In this document: piece by piece, positions 36,529 to 49,735 of the stretch
Layout: each line of letters begins with the position of its first letter
How positions within the stretch are numbered: the first letter of the stretch is position 1
Notes under the pieces: generated by a model
What the model saw: the letters and a program-made list of their open reading frames with translations, nothing else
What the model was told of the DNA's origin: nothing
Database searches by the model: none
Translations under genes and position numbers: made by a program
From: Cornus controversa
Lineage: Eukaryota > Streptophyta > Magnoliopsida > Cornales > Cornaceae
Direction of reading: 5' to 3'
DNA: 64,000 nt
NCBI GenBank assembly: GCA_026545225.1
Contig: CM048849.1
Coordinates: 52,336,836-52,400,835 of the forward strand

Positions 36529-37670
36529 ATGCCAAAAGAAGAAGTTTGAGCACTGTAATAACAATTTTTTGCCAAATTTCTGATTCAACTTAGACTTGCA
36601 GTTGCAGTTTCTAGTTTCTATCAGTCCCTATCTTCAGTTATCCATCTTTATCTGCTACAATACAAAGTAATCCGACTCCCCAAAACATACGACATCTTTG
36701 CTCACCTCCTAATTGGTATCTCATAGTCAGGGGCAGAACTACGTGGAGACTAATTTCTGGAAAATCATAAAACATAGGTCCTTACATAGTGAGTTTTAAA
36801 ATACTAGAAAGATTTAATATGTGGCCCATCCGAATGTTTATTATCTCTACTTGAGTCATTTAGTTCTTATTTTTGGAAGTCTCCTTTTGAAGGAAATTTC
36901 AATTTTTAAATATAACCCCTATTTTATTATTTTTCTCATTTTATGCGTATAGTAATTTATGGAACACTTTTAATCTATCAATAATCTTCTTAGATCTACT
37001 TTTCAAAAATTATGTTGTAAAGAAAATTATTACACTTAATAAATTATTCAAATTTATTTTCATACTACTAATTTTGGCCCCGGTAACTTAAAATTTCTGG
37101 GTCCACCCCATCTGCTTAGAGTCCTGTCCAACTTCATGCAATTAAACACTATAAAATAGAAACTAAGATGATTGTGCTTGTGCAATTACATGGTGAAAAG
37201 GTTTTCTATTCCTCTTGTGATGTTATGCTTTCAGAGCAAATTGAAAATTTGTAATGGTTTCTTTATTTATAATGTAGGAATTTGTCCTGTGTAAATAAAG
37301 AATTATGCACTTAATCTCAGGATTTTTTCAGAATTAAAAGATAAGTTATCCAGTGGCTCGTTCAGCTGCAGAGTAATATCATGATCTGATTGAAGCTGAT
37401 TTTAGCCATAAATATAGTTCACTGCATTTTTTATTTCGTTATGCTTACTGTTTTCACTACCTGGTCATGACAAGTAATCTACTGTACTCTTAAGTCGTTA
37501 AAAATTGCAAATTTTTTCTCTCTACTAGTTTTCTTGGAACTATCTCGCTATTGTGCTGTTGATGAACCTTCTAAAAGTACTACACGTTTCTCCTTTCCAT
37601 ACTAAACCTACACTTGACAGTTTCCTTAATGTTTGCAGGACTAAAGTATTAGTTCAATCTGTCATTGCTG

Positions 37671-40600
37671 ATGGCAGAAACTAAGAAGGGAGCTTCTTCA
37701 TCTGTCAGTTCAAAGGAAAAAGATTCACTTCTGGGTATTCTCTTAATAGCCCTTAGTGTTTCTAGGTCCTTTGCTATGGAAATAATATAGATAATAAAAG
37801 CATGGAGGTCATTCACATTACTGTCTCACAGTGGCATTGCCAAATTTTGAGATAGTTGGCAATGTTAGAGTGCTACTGTTCAGATGGAATGCCTAGAAAA
37901 GACAGGGAGCAGCAAGGACAATATTCAAGGAAGTAAGGAGAAAAAATAGCTGAAAGCACAAATGAAACATATAGCTAAAAAGTAGATTCCAGTAATATGT
38001 AAAGTCAATCTTCTTTATTAGTTGCTTATTGTGTTCATATGCTTCAGTGTAAGATTCAAATTTTCTTCGTCTTAGTCATTTCTCAAGTAGAAGAAAATCA
38101 ACTAATGAGTTTCTACATATGCTTGTAGCAGATATGGAAATTGGGAAGGACTTTCTTAGCTCCTGGAAATCAATGTCTGTGGCAGAAAATGACGCCATGG
38201 ATTTTGACTTTGACACTGTTGCCAAGGGAAAGAAAAAGACATTCAATTTTGACAAATTGTAAGTGCCAGTGAAAACCGTGAATTATTTTTAATTTTTATG
38301 TAAAATAATTAAGGTCATTGCTTGGTTCAATGGAAATTGGAAAATGCTCGAGCTATTGCTGGTTTGGGTTTTGGAGTAACCACTTTGTGCAAATAATTCT
38401 GAAACTTTATCTATATCCACTCCCTCTCTCCCAGCAATGCGGTGTGCAAACACTGGATATTATAAAGGTGATATATCATCTGTATGACCACGATTTTGTC
38501 AGAAGAAGTAACACTGTAATTCTTTTGGTTAAAGTCTCAGCTTTCATTGCAACAACTACCTGAATTTTGTGGTTGTTCCTTATCATCATTTCCTTTTGCA
38601 CAATTTTACATATTGTACACTGTTATGCCCTTATTAAATGACGTGCTACATGCTGATCACCAGTTTGATTTGTTATTAAATCAAACCTTTCATGCATAGG
38701 GATGACTTTGGAACAAAACTAATTTTCTGCTACAACAGTTATATTGATTAATGCATAACTAATCATTGCCAAATAGCACTCACGAAGCAATAACTTTTCT
38801 AGGGATATGGATTTCGGTCTTGATGGTGATTTTGACAAGATATCATCATTCAAAGTAGACATGTCTGATCTTGATATCTCTTCCCCGTTGAAAAAAACTG
38901 GAAAGGAAAGATCGAAAGACGAATCTGCCGCTGGAAATCATCAAGGCAAACAAGATCGTATAACTTTCTCATTTGATTTTAATGAGTAAGTGTATAAGTT
39001 CTTTTGAGGCTCCTTTGAATCTTTATTTAGTAATTATGCAGTTTGGAATTATGTACAGTCTATATCTTAATGAACTTACAATCTAATTTCGGTATTCCAT
39101 ATCCGACTCTTTTTTTTGGTCAATTCAGGTTGGATAGTTTTGGTTTTGAACCAAGCCACCTAATGAAAGAAGGTAAAATATCTAAAGAAAACCAAGATAA
39201 CAAAGGGGCTTCAAATAGAAGTGAGTTCCAAGGTTCTGGAATCCACCTGAGTGAAGATATTGGTGCAATAGAACATGGTGTCTCCTCAAAGATTCCAGTA
39301 CCAGGAGGTGTGAGCACTTCAAAGATTGAGACTCTGGCTGCAGTTCATGGGGATCTTGACCCCATAAGTGAGAATTTCCCTTCGAAATCAGTGACACATG
39401 ACAATTTCCCTTTGAAATCAGTAACACATGACAATTGCCCTCTAAAATCTGCAACTGTTGGAAGTCTAGTTGCATCACAGGGAGCAAGAACTTTCCCAGA
39501 GAAAACATATGCTACCAGGACACAAGAAAAAGACCAAGAAAATCACCAATCAGATGAAACTCCCTCAGAACCATATGTTCTGGACAAGATCCAGGATCTT
39601 TCTGTCCAGTCTGCATCCGAGTACGAGTCAACTCGAGATACTGCTTCAGAATTAGAGGGAGAAGTTGATTCTCGGGTCACAAAAGTGAGTACCAGCTCAG
39701 ATGGAGAACAAAATGTTAATGGCAAATTGATAGGTGGTTTGGGATCTAAACATGAAAAATCACAGTTGGAGAATCCGACTCAACAACATCTGGCAAGATC
39801 ACTGAGCAATGATGGTGAAAGGAACAGATTTGGGAATGATGATCATGCTCCAACAGGCAGTATAGTTAATACTGAACCAGCTCAAGCTGATTCAGTTTTT
39901 GAAGATACTTCCATCATCTCAAGGGAATCACTGCATGACACAAAGAACAACAGAGAAGAGCAGAATTCAACTTCAAATCTCCTTTTTGCCCCATTGATCT
40001 GGTCAGTTGATCAGTTACTTTGCTCTATTGATAAAGTTTTGTAGACAAGCAATGTTTGAAACAAATTATGGTGATGGGGTCAGATTGTAATTTATTATTA
40101 TTATTATTATTTTCCAGTAAGTTGGACTAGAATATATAGATTATCTGAATTCAAAAATTATACAGATGCATCTGTAACTGTTTTTAAGTCATAACAGTCA
40201 CTATAGAACCATAATGCATGTTTGAAATATGGAAGCATTTTTTTAATCAGACTAATATTAGATGGAATTTAATGAACAGAGGGCATAGTGTGTTCAGTTG
40301 GTGTGACTGTAAATTCTGGTGAAGAACTTTGATAAACCCATGGCATGTGAATTTGTTTATTTGATGCAGTGGAACCACTGTCAATAAGTTGATGTCAGTG
40401 AAAGAAGAAGAAACTGGTATTATCCGGTCAAAGTTTTTCAAGAAATCAGATGAAACTAAATCCCTGCTGCAGCAGGCATCATCAACTCAGACAAAACATA
40501 TGTTGTTTGACAGCAAAAGATATGGCGTGCAACTAAATCCTATAGATGAAAGAAGGTGAGCTATTCTTTTCATAGTGACTTAGTTAGTGTAAATGGTGCA

Positions 40601-43284
40601 ATGTCCCTTATAGTTTTCAACAGAGAGGGTATTGATGCTAAAGATGGACAAAGTGGGAGGAACTTGGCTGGTATTCCGTGGTCACATTCTGGAGAACTAA
40701 ACAAAGATGAACCTGTTCATTCTGGAAGTGGAAATAGTATTAAAGGTCTCAAGAGTATCAGGTGAGGCTTTTGCACTTGGAATTTGCATTCTATACAGAG
40801 TTTTACACTTTTTGTTAGACTTTTCTTGCTCCACAAATATATGGGATTGGATCATGGAAGTCTAGAAATAACACAAAGCTGCATTGTTAGTGTTCTAATG
40901 ACAGTGTGTCATATAATCTCCAGCATAGAGTGCTTCAATGCTGATGGTGCACAAAACAGGATTAAGTTGATTGGTTCTTCTAGGCTACATGACGGAGAGG
41001 TAGCAAACGGAGAACCTGTTTCACATGAAAGTAAAAAGAACATAAAAGATCTTGATACTTTCAGGTTAGACATTTATACTTGAGATTTCCATTCTATACC
41101 CAATTCTTTACATTGTTGACTGAAGGTAAACTTCTTCACTTGAGACGACTAGATCAGTCAAATATCATTGAGATGATTAGATCAGTCAAATATCATACTT
41201 GTCAATCTGAATGGCCTCTCAGGCCCTTAAGTAAAGCACAAAATGTTTTTAGGTTTTGGATAGTGATGTTTGTAAGAAATGCCATTCTGGGGGATGACAC
41301 CTGTTGTTATCTGGAGTTTCATCATTACTGTTATTCTTTTTCTTCGCAGTTCTTGTGCTCATCTTTGAGCTAATCATTTGATATTCTCATTCATAATTAT
41401 AATTTTCTAGATATTTATTTCTGCATTGAACATGATATTTCATTGTAAATATGACAAGTACATCTGTTATGTTGTCTGCTAGAAATAGTCATATATTTCC
41501 GAATTGATTCATGTGACCTTTGGAAGAACATTGTATGGTATACATAAGCTTCAGGACCTGTTTTGATGCAGCTCTGAGTTGGATCCTTCCAGCTCAATTG
41601 GGAAGACAAATAAATCTATCACGCAGAATCGTATAAATCCCAGACTTCAGGTTTCTAGCATGGTGTCTGTTAAGAACTTGAATAAAGTTTGTGATGAAGG
41701 GAATAGAATCTCTCCTTTAAAAGTTGATAGGAGGACACCTAATCTCTCAAGCTTGAAGATTTCAAGGTAGTATGCTAATTTTGCTGTTGATTCATCTTCT
41801 TTGGTGCATATTTATTTGTATAGATTTTGTGGGCCATCTTTCTAATGATCATGTCTCCTAATATAGTACTTTAGGAACAAGTCATGATCCAAGTTCTACA
41901 AGTCAGAAAGAAATTAAATCCTTGAAAAACGCAGAGAATAACGTGGACTTACAAGGGAACAGAGCTTCCAAGATGGTCCATTCTGTTGGCTGCGGGAACC
42001 AAACACCACCGACCCCGTCTTTGAAACGGAAAGCGCTTGAGGTTAATTTCTCCTTTAAAACTGAAGTATTTTTGCTTTTCCCAAAGCGGAGTTTTGTTTA
42101 TAACAGGATAACAGATATGGTAATAATATTATATGAAGTTATATAAAGTTGGTATTAAATACATAGCAAAAATCATTTGATACATAGCTATTGTATATAA
42201 CAATCTATTGCGCAGGCACCAAATGCAGATATTCTGACCTTAAATCCCTCGAAACGTCTCTCAGAGTCACCTTCCGGAAGCAGGTCCCATCATAAAATTG
42301 GTTATTTATTCGGTTAAAATTATTTTTTTTGGGATGTTAACTGCACTTATATATGTTCTCTCTTTGAAATATTCAGAAATTTTAGAGAACCCTCAGAAAG
42401 AGTTGTTGGCAAGCAGGTATCTTACTGAAGAAGTTTGTGTCCATTTTCAGAATGGAGAACTCTAGAAGGATGAAGTTTGACATTCAGAAAATTATTATTA
42501 TCGCTGTTCAATCTTTTTTAATTTTTTACATCTAGGTCTACAACCCTGAGAATCGGACTCATGGTGACACAGAAAATGTTTTCAATAATTGCCAGACCTC
42601 TACAGTTGATATTTCACCAAAGATGAACATGACAGAACTAGAGATCCCTTCAGTAATAGAAGATGACGGGAATGTTGAAAAGGCAGAGGCCTGTGCAAAG
42701 GAGCTTGAAGATGTAAGTATGGACTCTATTTGCTGTTAAGTATGAGTACTCCATAAAGCAAATAATAGTTACACTTGAGCTCAAAACTTGTCAAGTGGCT
42801 AGAGAATCGTGAATCTGAATATATAACTCAGAAAAAACTATAACACCTAAAATGAATATTGCTAGTGTGAGGGTTATCACTGTAATTCTTTTAACCATCT
42901 ATAATAATTTGATAGAATGAGTTCCATTGGTCCTTCCAAAAATTTATGCATTCAATTTATCCACGGAGGTGGTATTAAAAAAAAAAATAACACTTGACAT
43001 CATGGGGAGGATGCTATTGTTTCTGCAGATTTGCAACATGCTGAAAAAGAAACATGAGGAGGCAAAAGAAATTTTCGTTCGAGCTATTGTAAACAACAAT
43101 AATCTTCTGATGCTCAACCATCCAATCTATGAAGAGAAGATATCCTTATAAACTATCTTTGCTATTACATGTTGCTTTATTTGGCAAATTTTATATGTGA
43201 AGTTGGATATTCCTTCATTATGAAAACATCCGCATGGTTAAGAAATTTGCTTCCCGGCTGATGTCCAAGGAGATTCACACGTGA
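37671..43284 (+). CDS. Homolog of uncharacterised protein At4g18490
   Basis: Fourteen coding exons: 37671-37734, 38132-38258, 38803-38985, 39129-40001, 40370-40555, 40624-40761, 40924-41064, 41572-41766, 41867-42041, 42216-42283, 42377-42416, 42536-42712, 43029-43139, 43228-43284. They join in one frame of 2535 bases (844 aa plus stop). The N terminus is Asp/Phe-rich ([36 protein letters not shown]). The middle is long, polar and probably disordered (Ser, Asn, Glu, Lys). The C-terminal 75 residues look helical and conserved: [34 protein letters not shown], then [18 protein letters not shown]. Family function is unknown to me; the match to At4g18490 is from memory. The last intron looks U12-type and must be removed to reach the proper C terminus. 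Confidence 0.85.
43140..43227 (+). other. Probable U12-type AT-AC intron (88 bp)
   Basis: The intron starts ATATCCTT, the exact U12 donor consensus, and ends AC. TTCCTTCAT at 43210-43218 matches the U12 branch consensus TTCCTTRAY at eight of nine positions. The branch A at 43217 lies 10 nt from the 3' end, within the usual 10-16 nt. Removal joins ...PIYEEK to [11 protein letters not shown] in frame. Retention gives a stop three codons later. Confidence 0.85.
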
Positions 43285-46200
43285 ACATGAGCAGCTATAA
43301 CAGCAATTTTTCATATAAAGGTACCCTACCCCTCCCTCTCTCAAAGTGTCTGCATCTGTGCATGTTAATGAGAAGTTTTCTTAAAATTCTTGATTATGTA
43401 TTTCAGTATTTTTGCTTCATTTCAGTTGATGATATCTTATTCTATTATGCAATTTTCAGGGATAGCCATCTGTTCTATTTTCTGTTATATTCTGGAAAAT
43501 AGAAATATCTCATTTTCTCCCTTTTCTATTTTAAACATTTGAACTATGAATAGGATGAATGTCAAAAATGTGATGTCCATGTATTGGATTCCCTTTAATG
43601 CTATAAACTATTGGCCTTTGCATGTTCTTTTATCCTGTTTTAATTGCACGGAGTCCATGAAAGCTTCTCATGCATCAGATTTCTCTAATGAAATTATCAA
43701 GTTTGTTATTACTAAGTTGAACTTCAATTAGATTTTCTAGATGGGAGAACGTATCCAACATAGTTACATATATTTAGTTCGGTTATGATCAAATTAAGAT
43801 TTAGGAACACAAACACCCCCCCCCCCCCCCCCCCCCCCCCCCGTCTTCACTTGGCCTTAAGTTTTCTGCCCATTCTTTTAGTTTTTTCTTCTGTACTATG
43901 TATGCAGAACAAGGATGCTTGCTAAATCAGGTGAAGATCAAACTAATCGAAGTTCCCTTCAGGAGTTTCCTCCCAATTTCTGTTCAAAAGAAGCCACACT
44001 TTCACAAGTCCTCACGCAGATTCATACTTTCAGGTTATATCGTAAGTTCAGAAAGAGCTTTCCCAGTTATATTAGTAACTGTCATAAGTGTTTTCTAGTT
44101 TTTCATATTGGATTTGCCATGGGCATAGATTGGTCTTCCATTTGCTGCTGTGCACCAGTAATCTACCCCCAGAAGAAGCATTTGAGCTCCACATTCTACC
44201 TAGTCGGGTGCCGGAGATATGAACAGACTCCGAAAAATAAACATTTCTGCATTAGTGGATCAGATAGTCCATTATTGTCATGCCATGGAAAAGCACATTT
44301 TATCATAACATGTAATATTGAGTATTAAGACATGAATATCAGGCAACATGGTGACGCCATGCACCATCATATGTGTACACACGATTATATACACTCCTTT
44401 AAGTGTCATGCCAGCACTTTTATACAATTTTTCTTATGCTGGTGATAGGAAATAAGTAACTAATCTGCACTCTCCTTTTAAGTGTCTTATGTCAACATTT
44501 TTATGCAAATTGCAAACTTTTTAAGATGCCTAATAAAGGATGATAGAAAGTACAGGTAAATTATTCTAGCCAATTTATCATCAAGTGATGTAGAGCGATG
44601 CAATCTATAAAAGCAAAAACAAAAACCTCAAGGAATTAGAAAAGTAAAAAACTAAAAAGGAAAATTTGGTAAATTGGTTCAATTTTTAAGATGCGACTCA
44701 CTTGAAACCTTTTGAAATTAACTTCTTGTTTGAGTCAATTATAATTTTGTTTTATGATTTTTTATTAGTTTACTATTAATTTAATTATATTTAATGTTAC
44801 CCTGCTGTTTAGGATTAGGATTCAGTTCAGTAATCGAATGAAGAATGAGAATCCCATACCAAGTAATCAGAGATTCAGAATATGAAGTTGAAGCTGTTCG
44901 GCAAGATCAGGAATGCTATCTCGAAAGCAATGCGGATTCAACTTCTAATGTTTGGTTTATTGATTATCGCACATTCTGCGGGTTTTGTTTGGTTTAGAGT
45001 ACTATCTAATCCCAACATCTTTCATATCCTTATGTGGGTTGAGTCTCAACGGTGGTGGTTATGAAAAATTGACGATAACTGGATTTGAGTCGTATTTCAG
45101 TAAATAGCAATGTTATCAACCTATCATGATTTTTGACAGTGGTTTTATGGTAATCAGGGGTGCAACTCGGACAAGTTAGAGGCTCAACTCAAGATATGAA
45201 ATTTTTAATTCTAATCCGATCTAATCTGACCTTCAATTCAAGCTAATCAACACAAATTCAACTTGTTATAAAATCTTTGAACTTGGATTTAAGATTGAGT
45301 TTGTAATTTGGGTTTGAACTTCAGGTTGTAGTGTAAGGGTGAGATATAGAATTGAGATCTGCTAGGGTGATTAAAAATTTGTTAGAAACCATTACACAGT
45401 TTTTGCAACTATGAGTGTCGTCAACTGCAACACTTGAGAGGGGATAGAGATATGGTAGAATATATATCTGGAGAAAGATAAATTGGTGCGTTTGTCTTGA
45501 AATGACATGATACTTTGTGGGCGGCACATATTCTCATGCATATAATTAACAATTATAAATATACAAAGCATCATAAAAGTACAAACAAATTCTTATAAAT
45601 TAATTTTTCAAAGTATTAATATATAATAAATTAAAATTTAAACAGAAGAAGCTGAAAAGAAAAGAGTGATCATAATTTAAAATATTTAATATTTTTAAAA
45701 TTAAAAATACATACAAAAAATAAAATTAAAATTCGGGTTTAAATTGGATTCGAGTGGGTGACTCCTCAACCTAAACTCAATTCTAATTAAGTTTGGTTTG
45801 AATATTTTCGAACCAACCTAAAACCCTATGTTGCACAAGCTCGTGAAAGATAGAGTTAGACTTGGGTTGGATTCAAGTTGGTTCTTCCAAATACTCCAAA
45901 TGATAAGCTGTCCCTTTTAAGATAAAATAACTCTTATGTAAAATTGTTACTTCAATGGTTGAAATAGAGTTGCAATAGCTTTCCTTTATTTAAAATTTCA
46001 TAAATGTTTAGAATTCTACCTTAAGTGGGATGTAAATTTGACTCCTCTCAATACAAATACATTTATGTTAAAGCTTTTAATAAAAAATGTTTGGTTTTCA
46101 TCTAATCAGATTTTGACCAAATTTAAAATAGGAGTCAAAATCAGTTATATTTCAAATCTGCATTGTTTAATTTTAGAAGAATATATAAATAGATTTTTTT

Positions 46201-46765
46201 ATGATATTAGTATATGCTCGTGCTTACAGCACTATCATGCTCTTTAATCATTATCATTAGATAGGATTATTTTGAACCGTTAATCAACAAAAATATTTTG
46301 ACCCACAAGATTGATTTTTTAATAACTTTTATCCTTTAAATTGATTTTTTTGTTTTATTATACCAAGTTTAAATGTAATACATATTTTAAATTTGTAATC
46401 ATAAAGGGTGTTTTTTTTTTTTTTTTTTTGGTAGCATTTAATCATAAAGTTAACAAAAGGTACATCCTTCAAATTTTAAACGTCCCTCGTGTCCCCATTT
46501 TAATGGCCAAAAGAAGCGCGCTTTCTTATCTTGGAGGGGGAGGGTATGTTTTGAGTTTCAACGCTCATTATTCAAATAGGAAGCAGAAAATCCCAGTCTC
46601 CGCTTCTTTTTTTATGAAAATTTAAACTGACAACATCCCCAAAACACAAACAATTCAGATTCGAACTCCCAAATGCCAAAACAAATCCAAATCTCCCCTC
46701 CAAAAAAAACCCATTTCCCCATCCTTACAATACAAATACCTTGCCTTGCCCCCTTCTAATTCACT
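43285..46765. other. 3' region and intergenic DNA
   Basis: 43905-44034 follows a TATGCAG acceptor and ends before GTTATATC. It has an open frame (ARG MLAKSGEDQTNRSSLQEF...). With the possible donor AAAG/GTACCC at about 43320, it could be a spliced 3'-UTR exon of the preceding gene. A run of 37 C bases lies at 43816-43852. 45155-45880 looks like a worn hAT-type element (AGGGGTGCAACTCGG start), but I could not fix its ends. Confidence 0.4.
43816..43852 (+). repeat. Poly-C tract, 37 bases
   Basis: Uninterrupted run of C. Its true length is uncertain because such runs are error-prone in sequencing. Confidence 0.9.
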
Positions 46766-46790
46766 TCTCTCTCTCTCTCTCTCTCTCTCT
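46766..46790 (+). promoter_or_regulatory. CT-repeat leader element
   Basis: (CT)n just before the ATG at 46793. Such pyrimidine tracts are common in plant core promoters and leaders. Confidence 0.6.
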
Positions 46791-46792
46791 CA

Positions 46793-47083
46793 ATGGCAAT
46801 CCTATCTCTTTATAATATCAATAACAGGGAGAACATCCCACCTTTCTTCATTTCAGTTCCTGCAACATCATCTACACTTCCATTCAACAAGAAAAGAAAA
46901 ATCAGAAATCCTCTTGAGGACATCACCAACCTCTTCTGCCCACCTTCCCTTTCAACTCCAATTCCAATTCCAAATAGTTTAGCCCACAAAGTGAAGTGCC
47001 GAAAGAGAAGAGCTGAGAATGTCCCTGGCTTTTCAATGTTGAGGAATGCGAGTTTTGTGCCTGTAACGAAGGGTTTTAGATAA
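46793..47083 (+). CDS. Small basic protein with a destruction-box motif, 96 aa
   Basis: Single open frame from ATG 46793 to TAA, preceded by a CT-rich leader. Residues in order: NNRENIPPFF near the start, KKRKIRNPLEDITNLF in the middle, a Pro/Ser-rich stretch, then KCRKRRAENVPGFSMLRNAS and the end PVTKGFR. RNPLEDITN fits the RxxLxxxxN destruction box read by the anaphase-promoting complex, and KKRK and KCRKRR look like nuclear signals. A short N-terminal REN followed by a D-box resembles the layout of plant PATRONUS-type cell-cycle proteins, but the rest does not match them. Family not recognised; the cell-cycle role is inferred. Confidence 0.6.
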   Translation: MAILSLYNINNRENIPPFFISVPATSSTLPFNKKRKIRNPLEDITNLFCPPSLSTPIPIPNSLAHKVKCRKRRAENVPGFSMLRNASFVPVTKGFR

Positions 47084-47990
47084 TTCATTCCACTGAAGAC
47101 TTTTCATTGATTGGCCTGATTGAAGATGCATTGCATCTCTATATTCTTCTTCCTCTTCCACTTACTTTCTTGCTACTTGTGTAACCAGAATTTATTTGGG
47201 TAAATTCCCCTTGATTCAATAGATAGCTTACAGAGAAATACTAGACAATTTATTAATTTGGCAAATCTGCGCTTTGTCCTGCTTTTCTCCATTGTTCTCA
47301 ATCTGTGAATTGATGGCCAAATTTGAAAACATGAAGTTTGTGATTTTCATGTCTATATTGGGTTTGACATAAAATTCAATGTTGCAATGGGGATGATTTC
47401 AGCTTTGATTTTAATGTTATACTTTTATAAGTATGTGTAGTTATGTTGGCTATTCGACTTGAAAGTTACCCATGCTCGATTCTGCAAGAACTACTACCAT
47501 GTGCAAATTGCAAACATCCTCCCAATCAGTGGTTCCCCCACTTGAGTGTATAGTTTTATGCCTTCCAAGGACAAGAAGAAGCCAAGATAGACTGATTCAA
47601 TTTAAATGGGTAAGTTCAAACATGTTCAACACATTTTGAAGTTCATGTTGTATTTATGTGTTGTTTAGTGAAAATATCATGTACTTTATCTTGCTCTATT
47701 GATAAAGAACTAATTCAAATTTTGCTGTTGAATGCATTATATGCATTTCCAAGGCTAACAAAATTATGCCTCGTTTATATATGTGCATGCCGATGCATGT
47801 TTAGTCACTAAATCATTTTTTTTTCCACTAATCATGGGATGATTTAGTTGATAATGATGTCTTCTTGTATATATGCATTTATGTATGTTGGAAGCAGGGA
47901 TTTAGCTTTTAAAAACTTCACCAGTTTCAGAAAATTTTGCTTAAGTTGTCTTCTCTTTGCTTGCTTGAAAATTGTACATGAGACTCTATA
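47084..47990. other. 3' flank of the small gene, no further gene seen
   Basis: The first few hundred bases probably include its 3' UTR. No coding motif was found. Confidence 0.5.
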
Positions 47991-49735
47991 ATAGACCTGT
48001 CAATTGATCGAATTTTGATTCGAATTCGAGTTAATAATTAGGATATGGATTGAATATTTAATCTGATATTCCGTCACCTAAACAAATTGGATATGAATTA
48101 TGGTTGATCCGATATAATATAATATATAATTGGGTAAATTACACTGATCTTCCCTTACGTTCAGTTAATATACATTTATCTTTCCTTTTGTTTGTCATAT
48201 TACACTAACCTTCCTTGAGGTTTGAATACGAGATAACACAAATCTCCTTTTCGTTAGTGGTCAACACAGTCAATGAATGAAAATTATGATGTCAGTAATT
48301 TGTATATTTTAAATTTCAATTATTCTCTTGAAAAACATGTAAAGATGTAATTATCTCTATGAAATTACATGAAATATTTAAATATCATTTTTAACTTAAT
48401 AAAGTTGATAAAGTTATCTCCCTCTTCTTATCATTTCAAAAAGTTAAAAATTGATCTCCAGCGAAGGATGTCGGGGATAATTTCTAGTGGCAAGAGAGAG
48501 AAATGATAAGATATTTTTTTCTTTTTTTCTCTTTTCATTATCACTTTCTTCTTACTTTTTCTTTCTTCACTTAATTCAATTAAGAGTTAGGATCATGAAA
48601 TTAGAGAGTTTACTTGTGTAGCTTGACTTCAATGGAACATCTAAGTAGTTTCGAAATTAGGTTTAGAATAATTAGAGTTAAATTATTTGAATTGGAGATT
48701 TTGGGTTTAGTTTATGTAATAATTTTTTTTTCTTTTTAATTCTTTTTTACGTTTTAAAAGTCACAGTACAAAAGTTAGTTGTTTTGATTACATATATAAA
48801 TATACACACACTAATATACAAAATTACAGAGCCAAGTAATCAATCCATATATAAAAGCTAGTAGCCAATCAACCCATTTATGTTTTTCAATTCTTGACTA
48901 CATCTCTAAAAAATTACCATTGTTCCTTGGTTACATAAATACAAACCTATTTTAATTCATGGATTTGTTTGTTAAATTTGTGAATAGCTAACTATTCACT
49001 TATTTATTTAAACTACAATTGGGTTTAAGTTGTTAAAAATATTTTATTTTTCATCAATTTAGATTTTGTTTTCTAAATGAACTGTTGAGCTCATTAGTGT
49101 CGTTAATGGCGGTGGAGCGAAAGAAGAATGGTGAGCAGACGTTGGAATACAATTGAGTAATTTTTTCTTTTCGCTTTACTTTGTTTATAAACTAAAATAA
49201 TATTTAAAAAATGAGGACAAAAAAGTAATTTTGTTACTTCCGTTAACGGCATCTACCTAACAACTCTGAGAAGTGAGGTCAATGTAATTTGACAAATAGG
49301 AAAGGATGTCAGTCTTTATCAACTAAACTTCAGGGAGGTTAGTATAACTTACCCTATACAATTTATTATAAATATATTATCTAATGTTATAATATATAAT
49401 ATTTACATACTATTAAAATATTTTTTATCATTATTTTCTTCTTCTTTTCTCTCTCTTTATTTTTTTTCTTTAATAAAAAGTGAAATACTTACTTTGCTTT
49501 TACTTTTTCTTTATATTTTTTTTTCTCAAGCTTCTATATTTTTTTTCTAATCATTATTTGTTAATCTTCTTTTGAAATTAATTTTTTAAAAAAAAAAACT
49601 ATATTCTTTTTGAATTAGATTATTGGATTAATAACAAATCGGATATGCATTTAATTATATATAATTCATCGGGCTATCAGATTCGGATCGAATCAAACCT
49701 GATCCGGTCCGAATCCAATCCGTTTACTAGCCTAC
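47991..49735. mobile_element. hAT-like non-autonomous element hosting a MULE
   Basis: It starts TAGACCTGTCAATTGATCG and ends with the inverse of TAGGCTAGTAAACGGATTGG. Both ends continue with GATCC/GATCGAAT-type repeats, as in a common plant hAT MITE group. Its middle is split by the element at 48132-49354. The outer target duplication is unclear. Confidence 0.55.
48132..49354. mobile_element. MULE-like element, 1.22 kb
   Basis: Ends GGGTAAATTACACTGATCTT and, inverted, GGGTAAGTTATACTAACCTC. The 9-bp duplication has one difference: TATATAATT (48123-48131) and TATACAATT (49355-49363). The same end type occurs at 13296-14735. No transposase seen. Confidence 0.8.

Noticed and set aside
45155-45880. 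Possible hAT-type element beginning AGGGGTGCAACTCGG
   Set aside because: I could not match the right end or find an 8-bp duplication, so I did not list it as an element.
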